From an uncultured Bacteroides sp. (lineage in GTDB: Bacteria; Bacteroidota; Bacteroidia; Bacteroidales; Bacteroidaceae): a DNA stretch of 61,106 nucleotides. Shown piece after piece: positions 36,120 to 45,689 of this stretch. The notes beneath the pieces were generated by a model. The model was not told the DNA's origin. It saw nothing but the letters and a program-made list of their open reading frames with translations, and searched no databases. Where the stretch lies: contig URCM01000005.1 of assembly GCA_900546355.1 (NCBI GenBank), positions 1-61,106 of the forward strand, in the 5' to 3' direction. Both the position numbers and the translations under genes were made by a program. Positions within the stretch are counted from its first letter, which is position 1. The number at the start of each line of letters is the position of its first letter.

Positions 36120-37381
36120 ATTTCGCTCTCCTCATCGTAGGTTTGGTAAAGGAAATCGTTGTATGGATACTTTTGTACGTGTAATTCCCTTACCTTATTA
36201 TATAATAAACGTCTTAACTCTTCCAGATTGGTTTTGTCGCGTGCCGAGATGAAAATGCAATTATCATTCAGCTTAGCCATCCATGTGTGCATCAGTTCGT
36301 CTAAGGTGATGTTCTCTTTCGTTTTCGGGGTCAGGTCGTCTTCGGCTTTCTGCACATAGCTGTAAGCGTCAATTTTGTTGAATACAATCATGGTAGGCTT
36401 TCCTCCGGCTCCCAGCTCGGATATGGTTTTGTCTACCACTTGTATCTGTTCCTCGAAATCGGGATGTGAAATGTCTACTACATGCACCAGCAGGTCGGCT
36501 TCGCGCACCTCGTCCAGTGTCGACTTGAATGAATCGACCAAGTCGGTAGGAAGCTTGCGTATGAACCCTACGGTATCCGAAAGCAGGAAAGGCAAATTAT
36601 CGATAATCACCTTGCGCACCGTTGTGTCGAGGGTGGCGAAAAGTTTGTTTTCGGCAAACACGTCACTCTTGGCAAGCAGGTTCATCAAGGTAGACTTGCC
36701 TACATTGGTATATCCCACCAGAGCCACACGAATCAATCGCCCGCGGTTTTTGCGTTGGGTAGATTTCTGTGTATCTATATCTGCCAAGCGTTGCTTTAAC
36801 AGAGACATCCGGTTTAAGATGATACGGCGGTCCATTTCCAGCTGCGTCTCACCCGGACCGCGGAGTCCTACCGAACCTTTTCCTCCACCGGCTCCCGAGC
36901 CACCGCCTTGACGTTCCAAGTGAGTCCACAAGCGTTGCAGCCGGGGAAGCATGTACTTGTATTGCGCCAGCTCTACCTGCGTTTTAGCGTTGGCGGTTTG
37001 TGCACGCATGGCAAAGATATCCAGGATGAGTGAGGTACGGTCGAGGATTTTCACGCTCAGTTCTTTTTCGATGTTCCGTATCTGCTTGGCAGATAGCTCG
37101 TCATCGAAAATCACCATACCGATCTCGGTCTCTTCGTCTTCGTTCTGCATGGCTAAGTATTCTTTTATCTCTTGCAGCTTTCCTTTGCCCACGTATGTCA
37201 CCGAGTTGGGCGTATCTAATTTCTGGGTGAAGCGTTTCACCACTTCCGCCCCCGCCGTTTCGGCAAGGAAAGCCAGTTCGTCCAAGTATTCGTTTGTTTT
37301 GCGTTCGTTTTGTGTTTGGGTTATCAGTCCCACTAATACAGCTTTTTCGGTCTGTGCTTCCGATATTACAAATTCTTTCAT
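36116..37381 (-). CDS. hflX: GTPase HflX
   Basis: A 421-residue ribosome-associated GTPase, implicated in splitting stalled ribosomes. It has the N-terminal HflX domain (about 15-115), a helical linker with the glycine-rich RQGGGSGAGGGKGSVGLRGP segment before GPGETQLE, and the G domain: G1 GYTNVGKST (223-231), G3 DTVGFIRKLP, G4 FNKID, G5 ISARD. Length and order are standard. First gene of the operon with DUF4954, with a promoter box at 37409-37416. Confidence 0.95.
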   Translation of the reverse strand: MKEFVISEAQTEKAVLVGLITQTQNERKTNEYLDELAFLAETAGAEVVKRFTQKLDTPNSVTYVGKGKLQEIKEYLAMQNEDEETEIGMVIFDDELSAKQIRNIEKELSVKILDRTSLILDIFAMRAQTANAKTQVELAQYKYMLPRLQRLWTHLERQGGGSGAGGGKGSVGLRGPGETQLEMDRRIILNRMSLLKQRLADIDTQKSTQRKNRGRLIRVALVGYTNVGKSTLMNLLAKSDVFAENKLFATLDTTVRKVIIDNLPFLLSDTVGFIRKLPTDLVDSFKSTLDEVREADLLVHVVDISHPDFEEQIQVVDKTISELGAGGKPTMIVFNKIDAYSYVQKAEDDLTPKTKENITLDELMHTWMAKLNDNCIFISARDKTNLEELRRLLYNKVRELHVQKYPYNDFLYQTYDEESEI

Positions 37382-37408
37382 TCAATCTCGTTCTATTTCT
37401 AAACATCG

Positions 37409-37416
37409 CAAATATA
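37409..37416 (-). promoter_or_regulatory. -7 box for hflX
   Basis: TATATTTG on the minus strand matches TAnnTTTG and lies 27 bases upstream of the ATG at 37381. Confidence 0.5.
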
Positions 37417-37524
37417 AAGAGATTTTCGAATAAAAACAATACGGAACGGAAATATACGTGTTCATAAGAAGAAAGAAGCATCCTTATATTATATAATGTA
37501 CGCGGACCTATATATATAACACAA

Positions 37525-37550
37525 AGGGCTGCCCCATACGGAACAGCCCT
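37525..37550. terminator. Hairpin terminator after susD of shufflon unit 1
   Basis: AGGGCTG (37525-37531) pairs with CAGCCCT (37544-37550) around a 12-base loop. On the minus strand it is followed by TTTGTGTT. It lies 28 bp past the susD stop and separates the shufflon from hflX. Confidence 0.6.
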
Positions 37551-37578
37551 CTGCTTTTATAGAATTTCAATAAACGTT

Positions 37579-39207
37579 TTACTCAGTAATGTCCTGTACA
37601 GGAGTCGGAGCAGGAGCAGACGGATTATTATCATCCTCGGTCAAAGCCTGGTTCGAGTTGATTTCGTTTTGCGGAATGCGCCACAATAAAATAGCAGAAC
37701 CCGGCTCGATGTTATAAACCGAAGCGGCTTGCGGGAAGCCTGCACCCCGGCGGTCTACACCTTTATTCAAGCGCATGATGTCAAACCAAATCAAGCCTTC
37801 ACCCCAAAACTCAATACGGCGCTGGCGGTAGATTTCTTCCTGAATATCCGTTGCGGAAGCAGCGGTGCAGGTATATTCCGGATCACGGTAAGTCTGGATA
37901 AAGCTTTCCAATGTAGCCCGGCCTGTTCCGGCATTGCCTCCCATAGCCTGAGCTTCCGCCATAATCAAGTACATTTCCTCGATACGCATTAACGGTATGT
38001 CATTCGCATTGGTAGAAGTTTCCAATTCATTGTTATAAGGAGCGAACTTCACTTGTGTATAAGGACCGAAACCATATCCTTTCATCAAAGCTTGTTGGGC
38101 AGCCGTCAGATTTGCGGATTCCGTATCAGCATTCAGCCACCAGCCTTTACGTGCATCGGTGTCCGGAATGGTGTTGAACAAGGCACGGTTGATTTGCTTT
38201 CCGCCCGAATACCAAGCATAACCATAGTTAAACGAACCCATGTGTGAAGGCCAGTTTACGATACCAGAAGACACCACAGGGTCTGATTCTTCTACCAATA
38301 CGCCCCACATCCAGTCTGGCTCGCTCACATCCCAGAAAGTCGGATGGTTCACCTCTTCTATTGTTGCCGGGCGAGCATCCGACAAAGAAATAGCGGTTTG
38401 TGCAGCTTCTTCGGCTGCAGCCCATTCCTGTTGGGTCAAAGCCACACGTGCACGGATACCGTATGCCACCGACTGGTCGATATAACGGCGGTCAGGACGG
38501 CTCTCACCTGCATCTTCCGCCGATTTCAAATAATTGATACCGTTTTCCAAATCGGCTTCAATCTGGTCATAAATAGCTTGGACTGTAGCACGGGGCGCAC
38601 CGTTCGCGGCAGCATCTGCCGAGTTCTCGTTTGTAATCAAAGGCACACAAGGTTTATCCTGATTGCCTACATACGTAAACTGATACAGCTGAGCCAAGTT
38701 GAAATAACAAAAGGCGCGGGTAGCGTAAGCACGTCCCAAATACATTTGGAAAGTAGGGTTATCGGTTTCCGGATCGAAAGAAGAGATGGCGTTGTTGCAT
38801 GAGAAAATGATGTTATATAAATCATTCCATACCATTTGAGCTTCGTATGAAGTATAATCTCTGTCATCAAAAGTCAAGCTGTTCCCTTGCCAGTTGTAAC
38901 CGTTATTATCACTTACAACGTCCATACCGTTAGCATCCGTGCACAACATAATGGTCGGATATCCGATATCGTTATGGCGTTCTGTTCCCAACGCATTTTC
39001 ATTCGGCGTACGTTGGTTAAACTGAGAATAAATAGCATTGATGGCAGCTTCTGCACGTTCCGGGTTCTGAATATAAACCTCCTCCTTTTGGTCGGTCGTA
39101 ACAGTATCCCCTTCCGGTGCTGTATCCAAATCCTGACATCCCGTAAATGCCAGGGAAAGAAGCAGGCTCGAAGCGAAAATATATTTTGTTTTCATGTTCT
39201 TTCTCAT
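37579..39207 (-). CDS. SusD-family lipoprotein of shufflon unit 1
   Basis: A 542-residue SusD homologue: signal peptide, lipobox Cys24 (AFTGC), TPR-like core (INAIYSQFNQ, YLGRAYATRAFCYFNLAQLY) and the C-terminal RagB domain with RRIEFWGEGLIWFDIMRL and ending in a Pro-rich tail (PSAPAPTPVQDITE). It follows susC of unit 1 by 19 bp and would be co-expressed only when that susC is joined to a promoter. An in-frame ATG at 39195 (MKTKYIF) is an equally likely start. Confidence 0.9.
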   Translation of the reverse strand: MRKNMKTKYIFASSLLLSLAFTGCQDLDTAPEGDTVTTDQKEEVYIQNPERAEAAINAIYSQFNQRTPNENALGTERHNDIGYPTIMLCTDANGMDVVSDNNGYNWQGNSLTFDDRDYTSYEAQMVWNDLYNIIFSCNNAISSFDPETDNPTFQMYLGRAYATRAFCYFNLAQLYQFTYVGNQDKPCVPLITNENSADAAANGAPRATVQAIYDQIEADLENGINYLKSAEDAGESRPDRRYIDQSVAYGIRARVALTQQEWAAAEEAAQTAISLSDARPATIEEVNHPTFWDVSEPDWMWGVLVEESDPVVSSGIVNWPSHMGSFNYGYAWYSGGKQINRALFNTIPDTDARKGWWLNADTESANLTAAQQALMKGYGFGPYTQVKFAPYNNELETSTNANDIPLMRIEEMYLIMAEAQAMGGNAGTGRATLESFIQTYRDPEYTCTAASATDIQEEIYRQRRIEFWGEGLIWFDIMRLNKGVDRRGAGFPQAASVYNIEPGSAILLWRIPQNEINSNQALTEDDNNPSAPAPTPVQDITE

Positions 39208-39226
39208 TGTTTTTAAGTTATATTCA

Positions 39227-42211
39227 TTAGAATGTCAAGTTGATACCTCCTGAGATGGTGCGGATCGGCGTATAAAGAGCAGTAGTAGCTGTTGTATAGC
39301 TTTGGCGCGGATCCAATCCCTTACGTGCCGAGATAAAGCCCAAGTTGTCCGCCGTGAAGTAGATACGCAATTTCTCAATCTGCATCTTCTGGGTCCAGCT
39401 CTTCGGCAAGGTATAACCTACGGTGATATTATTGATGTTCAGATAATTTGAACTGGTCAGGAAACGGGTTGAAGCCGAATTAGTATAGCGGTCTTCAGCG
39501 TCCAGACGAGGGACATCGGTATGCGTATTAGTCGGAGTCCATGCGTTCAGGATATCCTTGCTCCAAGCATAACCACCACGTTGGTAACCGCCATGCATCG
39601 TAATCGCGTAACCCGAATCGTAAATCTTACCGCCCAACTGGTAAGAAAGCGAAATAGAAGCGTCAAACCCGTAAGCCGTTACGCTGGTTCCGATACCGCC
39701 ATATACCGTAGGCATCATGTCTTCTGTAGCTACACGGTAGTTTTGTGCGTCTACATAATCCGTAGTTTTCTTCCGTCCGATAATGTTTCCTTTCTCATCC
39801 TTATCAGCCGTCCAGTAAAGAGCCTCACCGGTTTCTTCGTCCACGCCTGCATATTCCACCAAGTACATGCGGTACATCGATTCGCCTTCTTCATAGATAC
39901 GGGTACCGTCAATCAGGCGTCCGTTCAGGTTCTCATGCAGTTCATTGATTTTGTTCTTGATGAAGGTTGCATTGAAGTTCACGTCCCAAGTCACGTTCTT
40001 ATTCTGGATGATGTTGTAAGTGAAGTCCATTTCGAAGCCTGAGTTAGTCATCGAACCTACATTCACCGGCATTGAAGTATAACCCAAGCTACCTGCGGTA
40101 GGCAAGTTGTAAAGCATGTCAGAGGACTTACGCCCGAAATATTCCAATGTACCGGTCAGCTTGTTCTTAAACAAAGAGAAGTCCACACCCACATTATACG
40201 AAGTAGAAGTTTCCCAAGTCAGGTCCGGATTACCTTTATAATAAAGCACACCGTCCGAATAAACACCGTTCGCACCGCTGATGCTGTATTGGTCGATATA
40301 CGGATAATAGTTCTTCGTTGTCAGGTCACCCATCAAGATGTCATCGTTACCTTGCTGACCGAACGAAGCTTTCAGCTTCAACTGGTTCACCCATTCCACG
40401 TCTTCCATGAAAGCTTCTTCCGAAATACGCCAAGCCACACTGGCTGCCCAGAAGTCACCCCAACGGTGATCGGGAGCAAAACGTGAAGAAGCGTCACGAC
40501 GGTAAGACACATTACCGATGTATTTGTCATTGTACGAATAGTTGACACGGGCGAAAATACCGTGAGTGGCATACTCGTTCTTGACACCGCCCAACTGCCA
40601 ATTATCAATCGTATTACCCAAATAATAGCTTTCCGGATTATACAAGTTTGTTCCGTATCCGTAGAAGTCAGTCTTTTCCATGTTATAACCATCATAACCG
40701 GCAGTTAAGTCGATATGATGGACATCGTCAATAGAGAAGTTATAGTTGGCTACATACTGCTGATCGAATCCGAATGTACGCATGTGTTCCTGAGTTGCTG
40801 TACCGCCATAAGATGCAGTCTGGCCCATATATGCATTACCCAAGTCATTGTAACGGGTATTGTCAATATGCAGACCGTAACGTGCCGTCAAGGTCAGCCC
40901 CTTAATCGGAGTGATTTGCGCATACCAATTGGCATTGATGATATCCATCAGGTATTCGGTCTTATTGTAAATCAAGTCACCGGCAGGGTTTGAAATAGAC
41001 ATGAATGAACGGCTCTGGTTCGTACTCTGTCCGTCACCATAGTCATACACCTTGCGCCCGTTGTTAGTCATGATATTGCCATTGGCATCACGTACGTATA
41101 AGGGATAGATAGGTGCCGCAAAGTTTGCGATATAAAATGCATTACCTGAAGAAGCGGTATTTTGTTGTTCTCCCGGATAACGGCTATTAGTAAAGTTATA
41201 AGCCACATTAGCACCCACTTTCAACCAATCGTTTACCTTGTAATCACCGTTCAAACGACCGCTGTAGCGCTTGAATCCAGAACCGTCAATTACACCTTGG
41301 TCATCCAGATAACCCAAAGAGAAGTAGAACGTAGCACGGTCATTACCGCCTGATACGCTCAGGTTGTACTCCTGGCGCAGCTTGTTCTTGAACATTTCCT
41401 TTTCCCAGTCATCCGGCGTATAATAATAGGTACCGTCCGAATAACCCAACTTCGCATTCGGATTGACACGTCCGTCGGTAGTAAACATGCCTTCACCTTC
41501 AGGAAGCGTATAAACCTGATAACCTACACCACCCGATGCATTCTTGAAGATAGTAGAATTAGCGTATGCGTGAGCTGCAGCATCGTCATAACCCAAGTTA
41601 TACAAACCTGCATTCTTCAACGACTGGTAAGCCAGTTCCATATATTGGTTCGGGCTATCAATTACATCGTAATTGGTCACAGCACGTGAGTTCACCCCCC
41701 ATTTCGCATCGAAGTTCACACGAGCCTTGCCCGAAGCACCCTTTTTCGTAGTAATCATGATGATACCGTTGGCACCACGCGCACCGTAAAGAGCTGTAGA
41801 GGCCGCATCTTTCAATACCGTCATACTCTCGATATCCTGTGTATTCAACGAAGAAAGGTCACCGTCGAAAGGCATGCCGTCTACAACGTACAACGGTTCT
41901 GTACCCGCATTGATAGACCCTACACCACGGATACGTACCTTCGCATCCTCACCCGGCTGACCGTTTGAACTCTGAATTTGCACACCTGCAACCGCGCCCG
42001 CCAATGCATTCGTAATATTAGACACCTGACGTTTTTCGATTTTATCGGCCTTCATCACCGAAGCAGAACCGGTAAATGTACCTTTGGTAGCTGTACCGTA
42101 AGCCGTCACTACGACCTCATCCAACACCTCGGTATCCGAGTGCAGTACCACTTTCATAACCGGCTTAATTTCAAGCTCTTGTGTCTGCAAGCCGATGAAA
42201 GAAACCACCAA
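39227..42211 (-). CDS. Headless susC, silent cassette of shufflon unit 1
   Basis: A SusC TonB-dependent transporter lacking its N-terminus. The first conserved residues are SSAGTLVVSFIGLQTQE, the last strand of the carboxypeptidase-regulatory-like domain. They are followed by the TonB box (DEVVVTAYG), the plug (VDGMPFDG, MTVLKDAASTALYGARGANG) and a full barrel ending in SGGINLTF. The frame has a stop three codons before SSAG and no ATG; only TTG at 42211 could start it. Signal peptide and promoter are absent, so it is probably not made until recombined at the site 42192-42228. The body shows no decay, which argues for a stored cassette rather than a pseudogene. Confidence 0.85.
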   Translation of the reverse strand: MVVSFIGLQTQELEIKPVMKVVLHSDTEVLDEVVVTAYGTATKGTFTGSASVMKADKIEKRQVSNITNALAGAVAGVQIQSSNGQPGEDAKVRIRGVGSINAGTEPLYVVDGMPFDGDLSSLNTQDIESMTVLKDAASTALYGARGANGIIMITTKKGASGKARVNFDAKWGVNSRAVTNYDVIDSPNQYMELAYQSLKNAGLYNLGYDDAAAHAYANSTIFKNASGGVGYQVYTLPEGEGMFTTDGRVNPNAKLGYSDGTYYYTPDDWEKEMFKNKLRQEYNLSVSGGNDRATFYFSLGYLDDQGVIDGSGFKRYSGRLNGDYKVNDWLKVGANVAYNFTNSRYPGEQQNTASSGNAFYIANFAAPIYPLYVRDANGNIMTNNGRKVYDYGDGQSTNQSRSFMSISNPAGDLIYNKTEYLMDIINANWYAQITPIKGLTLTARYGLHIDNTRYNDLGNAYMGQTASYGGTATQEHMRTFGFDQQYVANYNFSIDDVHHIDLTAGYDGYNMEKTDFYGYGTNLYNPESYYLGNTIDNWQLGGVKNEYATHGIFARVNYSYNDKYIGNVSYRRDASSRFAPDHRWGDFWAASVAWRISEEAFMEDVEWVNQLKLKASFGQQGNDDILMGDLTTKNYYPYIDQYSISGANGVYSDGVLYYKGNPDLTWETSTSYNVGVDFSLFKNKLTGTLEYFGRKSSDMLYNLPTAGSLGYTSMPVNVGSMTNSGFEMDFTYNIIQNKNVTWDVNFNATFIKNKINELHENLNGRLIDGTRIYEEGESMYRMYLVEYAGVDEETGEALYWTADKDEKGNIIGRKKTTDYVDAQNYRVATEDMMPTVYGGIGTSVTAYGFDASISLSYQLGGKIYDSGYAITMHGGYQRGGYAWSKDILNAWTPTNTHTDVPRLDAEDRYTNSASTRFLTSSNYLNINNITVGYTLPKSWTQKMQIEKLRIYFTADNLGFISARKGLDPRQSYTTATTALYTPIRTISGGINLTF

Positions 42212-42228
42212 AGTTCCCGCCGAACTGA
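42192..42228 (-). other. Shufflon recombination site, unit 1
   Basis: A 37-bp block shared with units 2 and 3 (at most one mismatch). On the minus strand it contains AGTTCGGCGGGAACT (42212-42226): inverted 5-bp arms AGTTC and GAACT around GGCGG. Similarity among the units falls away immediately beyond it. It lies exactly at the truncated start of susC. Confidence 0.75.
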
Positions 42229-42331
42229 TTGAAATTTATAAGTAGTTGATTATTATTAATTTACGGAAGATGGCCTATCGGCTTTGTTTGGACTCAATCG
42301 GCCTATAAAGGCTTACAGATATGGTTTTATT

Positions 42332-42345
42332 GGAATATTTCTACC
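42332..42345. promoter_or_regulatory. Conserved element near the recombination site, unit 1
   Basis: GGAATATTTCTACC on the plus strand. Units 2 and 3 have GAAATATTTCTACC and GGAACGTTTCTACC, each 106-109 bp from the site. Constant distance suggests a bound protein, such as the recombinase or an accessory factor. Confidence 0.45.
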
Positions 42346-42466
42346 CAAAATGTGACTCAAAATAGTCTACTAAGGTTTCAATCAGAGCTGAAACTTTCAT
42401 AAAATCCATTCAAGTTCGGATTGCAAATTTTCATTATGTAAAACGACTTTATTATAAAATAATAAT

Positions 42467-42474
42467 TATCTTTG
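42467..42474 (+). promoter_or_regulatory. -7 box for ATPase gene 1
   Basis: TATCTTTG matches TAnnTTTG, 13 bases before the ATG at 42488. The surrounding 30 bp align with the promoter of ATPase gene 2. Confidence 0.5.
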
Positions 42475-42487
42475 CATAAAAAGCAGT

Positions 42488-43612
42488 ATGATTATAAATC
42501 CATTCATAACAAGCGGATATGTAGCTCCCGAATATTTCTGCGACAGGGAGAAAGAGACAGAAACTTTGTTGCGCTGGCTGACCAACGGCAATCATGTAGC
42601 CATCATGTCTACCCGCCGTATGGGAAAAACCGGACTGATAGAGCATTGTTTCAAGCAAAGTGAAATCAGCGGCAAGTATTATACATTTTTGGTAGATATC
42701 TATGCCACCAAGACATTGCGCGATTTTGTCTTCCGGCTTGGAAAGAGCATATTGGACGCCTTAAAGCCACAAAAGAGACAAGTTTGGGAAAAATTTATCA
42801 CCTGTTTAAGTTCATTGCGTTCCAGTATTTCATTCGATAGTTCCGGAATACCTTCGTGGAACTTGGAGTTAGGGGACATTCATGCACCTGCAGTCACTTT
42901 GGATGAAATCTTCAAGTATCTGGATGAAGCGGACAAGCCCTGTATTGTCGCTATCGATGAGTTCCAGCAAGTTATTAACTATCCTGAGCAGAACATGGAA
43001 GCCATGTTACGCACCTATATCCAGCATTGCCATAATGCCTGTTTCATATTTGCCGGTTCGCAACGCCATTTGATGGGGGATATGTTTGTGAATCCTTCTC
43101 GTCCCTTTTATCAAAGTGTCACTATTATGCATTTAGATGCCATTGATGTAGAACACTATATTCCGTTTGCCCGACACCATTTTACCGTAGCGGGCAAACA
43201 TATCGAAGAAGAGGTAATCCGTTCGGTTTACACGCGTTTCGAAGGTGTTACCTGGTATGTACAGAAAATACTGAATGTGCTTTATTCTTTCACACCGCAG
43301 GGTGGGTTATGCACGAAGGATATGGTGGAAGTTGCCATACGTTTCATCTTGGATTCTTATCATTATACGTATTCAGAGCTTTTATACCAAATACCGGAAA
43401 AGCAAAAGGAGATATTGGTTGCGATATGTAAGGAGGGAAAAGCACAGAATGTCACTTCCGGCAGCTTTATCAAGAAATACCGCTTGCCTTCCGCCAGTTC
43501 AGTTCAGGCTGCCTTGAAGGGCTTACTGGAAAAAGACTTTGTCACCAAAGAGCAAGGAACCTATCAAGTGTATGACCGTTTCTTTAGTCTCTGGCTGAAG
43601 GAACAAATGTAA
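42488..43612 (+). CDS. ATPase_2-type AAA protein, divergent partner of shufflon unit 1
   Basis: A 374-residue ATPase of the archaeal-type ATPase_2/STAND-like group. The N-terminus is NPFITSGYVAPEYFCDREKE; the Walker A-like loop is STRRMGKTG (41-49), Walker B is VAIDE (154-158), sensor 1 is FIFAGSQ, and the C-terminal half is a winged-helix-like region (VQAALKGLLEKDFVTKEQGT). It is divergent from the headless susC, with about 260 bp to the recombination site. Such ATPases are abundant in Bacteroides and their function is unknown. A paralogue sits in the same place in unit 2. Confidence 0.85.
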   Translation: MIINPFITSGYVAPEYFCDREKETETLLRWLTNGNHVAIMSTRRMGKTGLIEHCFKQSEISGKYYTFLVDIYATKTLRDFVFRLGKSILDALKPQKRQVWEKFITCLSSLRSSISFDSSGIPSWNLELGDIHAPAVTLDEIFKYLDEADKPCIVAIDEFQQVINYPEQNMEAMLRTYIQHCHNACFIFAGSQRHLMGDMFVNPSRPFYQSVTIMHLDAIDVEHYIPFARHHFTVAGKHIEEEVIRSVYTRFEGVTWYVQKILNVLYSFTPQGGLCTKDMVEVAIRFILDSYHYTYSELLYQIPEKQKEILVAICKEGKAQNVTSGSFIKKYRLPSASSVQAALKGLLEKDFVTKEQGTYQVYDRFFSLWLKEQM

Positions 43613-43858
43613 CTTTATCAGCAAAGTCCAGCGTACTGATATCAATGACATGAAAGTATTTACCTAAGTGGTTTATATGTTTATATAATGAACAGAGCGT
43701 ATCGTGTGAATTCGGCGTATTGATAGGGGCTGTTAAACATTATCCCCAATATGTCAATGCGATGGATGCGATAAGAATGATGAAAACTATCTGAAAATAA
43801 GCAATTTTTTAAATACATTTCTGTAACCAGAAGGCAAAGAAAGGTTTTTACTTGTTTC

Positions 43859-44258
43859 TTATGCATCAGCATATCTTGAGGTGGATTTTGTTTTATTCAT
43901 AAATAAAACCTTTCTTACTAAAAATGAAATAATTGGAGCATAACTTATAATTTTGCTAAAAATTATCACATTTATATTTAGGTCTATTTCTCCATCAGGC
44001 ACTTTTTGTATACATTTTCTAACATCGCCTAAATAGCAAATTTCAGAATTGTGTACAGACGGATTCTCTTTTATAGATGATTCTAATATCTTCTGCAAAT
44101 ATTGAATTTAATTTATCCAAGAAGTATAAAAGGAAGTTAGAAGAAGTTATGTCTTCGCAGAAGTTAAAGGCCGATGATTTTGCTATGCTTTCATGAGTAA
44201 AAGCATTGGCTTCTAACTTCATGCAGTAACTCCTTATTAATGAGGTAGCTATATTCAT
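43859..44258 (-). pseudogene. Possible frameshifted small gene, unrecognised
   Basis: Two overlapping minus-strand frames look like pieces of one protein. The 5' part (MNIATSLIRSYCMKLEANAF...) reads well to about 44090. The other frame then continues with protein-like sequence (SSIKENPSVHNSEICYLGDV) to a stop at 43859. A one-base indel near 44090 would join them. No family was recognised. Confidence 0.3.
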
Positions 44259-44618
44259 TTAAAATGCGCAATTTTATATTGCACAGAGTATAGTAAAACA
44301 AAATTGGGTTGTGAAAATTGCGTCTCTACAAGAAAAATGACAGATGTATTTTTCCGCCATTCATTTCCAGTTGGGCATATAAACCAATCCTTCGATACCT
44401 TCCAACCATTTCAGTTTCGCTTGGGTTACTTTATCGACGCAAGCAGCATCCTTTTACATCTTCCGTCCCAAGGACGTAAAAAGAAGACGACTTGAAACAG
44501 GTTATGACCATTCAATTGGACATTGATTCATGCTCCGGCAATAATTTATCGTACACTTCTCACGGCATTTTATTTGTGCATATTGTGAATGTGTAAAAAA
44601 GTTCCGCAAACATCCTAT

Positions 44619-44687
44619 GTAGGGACGGGGTTAGTCCGCCTGTATGCGTCCGCCTGAATATTTTCGGGCAGGCAAACCCTGCCCTAC
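44619..44687. repeat. Family B GC-rich inverted repeat
   Basis: The arms GTAGGGACGGGGTTAGTCCG (44619) and the inverted end GGGCAGGCAAACCCTGCCCT (44666) match the family B units near 1229 and 18226, about 26-43 kb away. Confidence 0.55.
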
Positions 44688-44760
44688 AGATAATTGGGTG
44701 AAATGCGGATATGCATTTTTATCGTTGCGTATCTTTCGAAAAGTTGGCTCCCTTTGAAAA

Positions 44761-44810
44761 ATCACTGTTTTAGGTGACAAATGGGTTTGAGAAAAATGCT
44801 GTAATTTGTA
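44761..44810 (+). promoter_or_regulatory. Shared upstream regulatory block, copy 1
   Basis: ATCACTGTTTTAGGTGAC at 44761-44778, then after an 11-base variable spacer GAGAAAAATGCTGTAATTTG (44789-44808). Copy 2 at 45759-45806 has the same two parts at the same 28-bp offset. The first part is an inverted repeat (ATCAC, GTGAT in copy 2). It lies 89 bp before the lipoprotein ATG. Confidence 0.6.
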
Positions 44811-44849
44811 AGATACTTTTAGGCTTGTAGAATTAATAAAACATATTTT

Positions 44850-45578
44850 ATGAAAACAAAACATTCAGTTTTTGCCCTTGTTGCGATAGCAGCATTGGCA
44901 TTCGTCTCTTGTGGAGGCAATGGAACATCCTCTTCGGGTGTGGCTAAGAAAAGTTTGTTCGGTGACATACCGGAATTGTATGAGAATAAGGCGGTAGACT
45001 TGTTGAAAGAAGTCGCATCCATGCAAGGAAAGGAAGCAAGTATGAGCGAAGCTCTTGGTTTTGTCGCCAAGATGCAGACGATGTATGAAGAAGCGGGAAA
45101 AGAGGCTCAGCCGTTGGCAGACAAATTAGTAGGGGAAAAAGTGGCATACGAGTTGTCGGATAGCTTGTCTTACCAGCTTGTATCAGACATTGAGGTGAAA
45201 AAAGTTTCTCTTCCTGAATATGCGTTATTCGGGGGAGGTGAGCAGACTGCCCGGCTGCATGTGGAATTCGACATTGTAATAACTCAAAATCCGGAATCAT
45301 ATATTGGGCTGTATTATTTGATAATGGATGATGATACGCCTATCGGTTATGGCTCTTGCTCGGGATTGGGTAAACATGCTGTAGGCGATACGGTGCATGT
45401 AAAGGATAAAATTGTCGCTCCAGATGTTCCCGCAAAATATGCAAAAGCTTGTAACATGTTAAAGTTTGTAACAGAATATACCTATTATTCGCAACGGGAT
45501 GCATTGCGCAAACAAGCAAAGAAATGGAATGAAGAATTAGAAGCCAAATATGGAATTAAAAAAGAGGATGATAAGTGA
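44850..45578 (+). CDS. Lipoprotein of unknown function
   Basis: A 242-residue lipoprotein with signal peptide and lipobox Cys21 (AFVSC), a Gly/Ser-rich linker, and a helical segment (about 40-90) followed by a beta-rich part (LHVEFDIVITQNPESYIGLY). The C-terminus is charged and helical (REALRKQ-type helix ending in KKEDDK). No family was recognised. It shares its upstream regulatory block with the next gene, so they are probably co-regulated, and a terminator hairpin follows. Confidence 0.75.
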   Translation: MKTKHSVFALVAIAALAFVSCGGNGTSSSGVAKKSLFGDIPELYENKAVDLLKEVASMQGKEASMSEALGFVAKMQTMYEEAGKEAQPLADKLVGEKVAYELSDSLSYQLVSDIEVKKVSLPEYALFGGGEQTARLHVEFDIVITQNPESYIGLYYLIMDDDTPIGYGSCSGLGKHAVGDTVHVKDKIVAPDVPAKYAKACNMLKFVTEYTYYSQRDALRKQAKKWNEELEAKYGIKKEDDK

Positions 45579-45654
45579 TTTCCTTATTTCATTTGTCTTA
45601 GTCGGCTTTATCTGTTATAGGATAAAATAACGACATTTTGTTGAATAGCTATTG

Positions 45655-45689
45655 CGGTCGGGAGTTCGGGAGGAATTCCCGACCGTTTA
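45655..45689 (+). terminator. Hairpin terminator after the lipoprotein gene
   Basis: CGGTCGGGA (45655-45663) pairs with TCCCGACCG (45677-45685), followed by TTTAT. It lies 77 bp after the stop at 45578. Confidence 0.65.

Larger units (their letters stand above)
43613..44849. other. Gene-poor stretch between ATPase 1 and the lipoprotein group
   Basis: It holds a possible broken minus-strand gene (43859-44258), a short minus-strand fragment around 44350-44480 (readable as KVTQAKLKWLEGIEGLVYMP, no start) and a family B repeat (44619-44687). It ends with the upstream regulatory block of the next gene. The AT-rich parts show no other signal. Confidence 0.4.
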
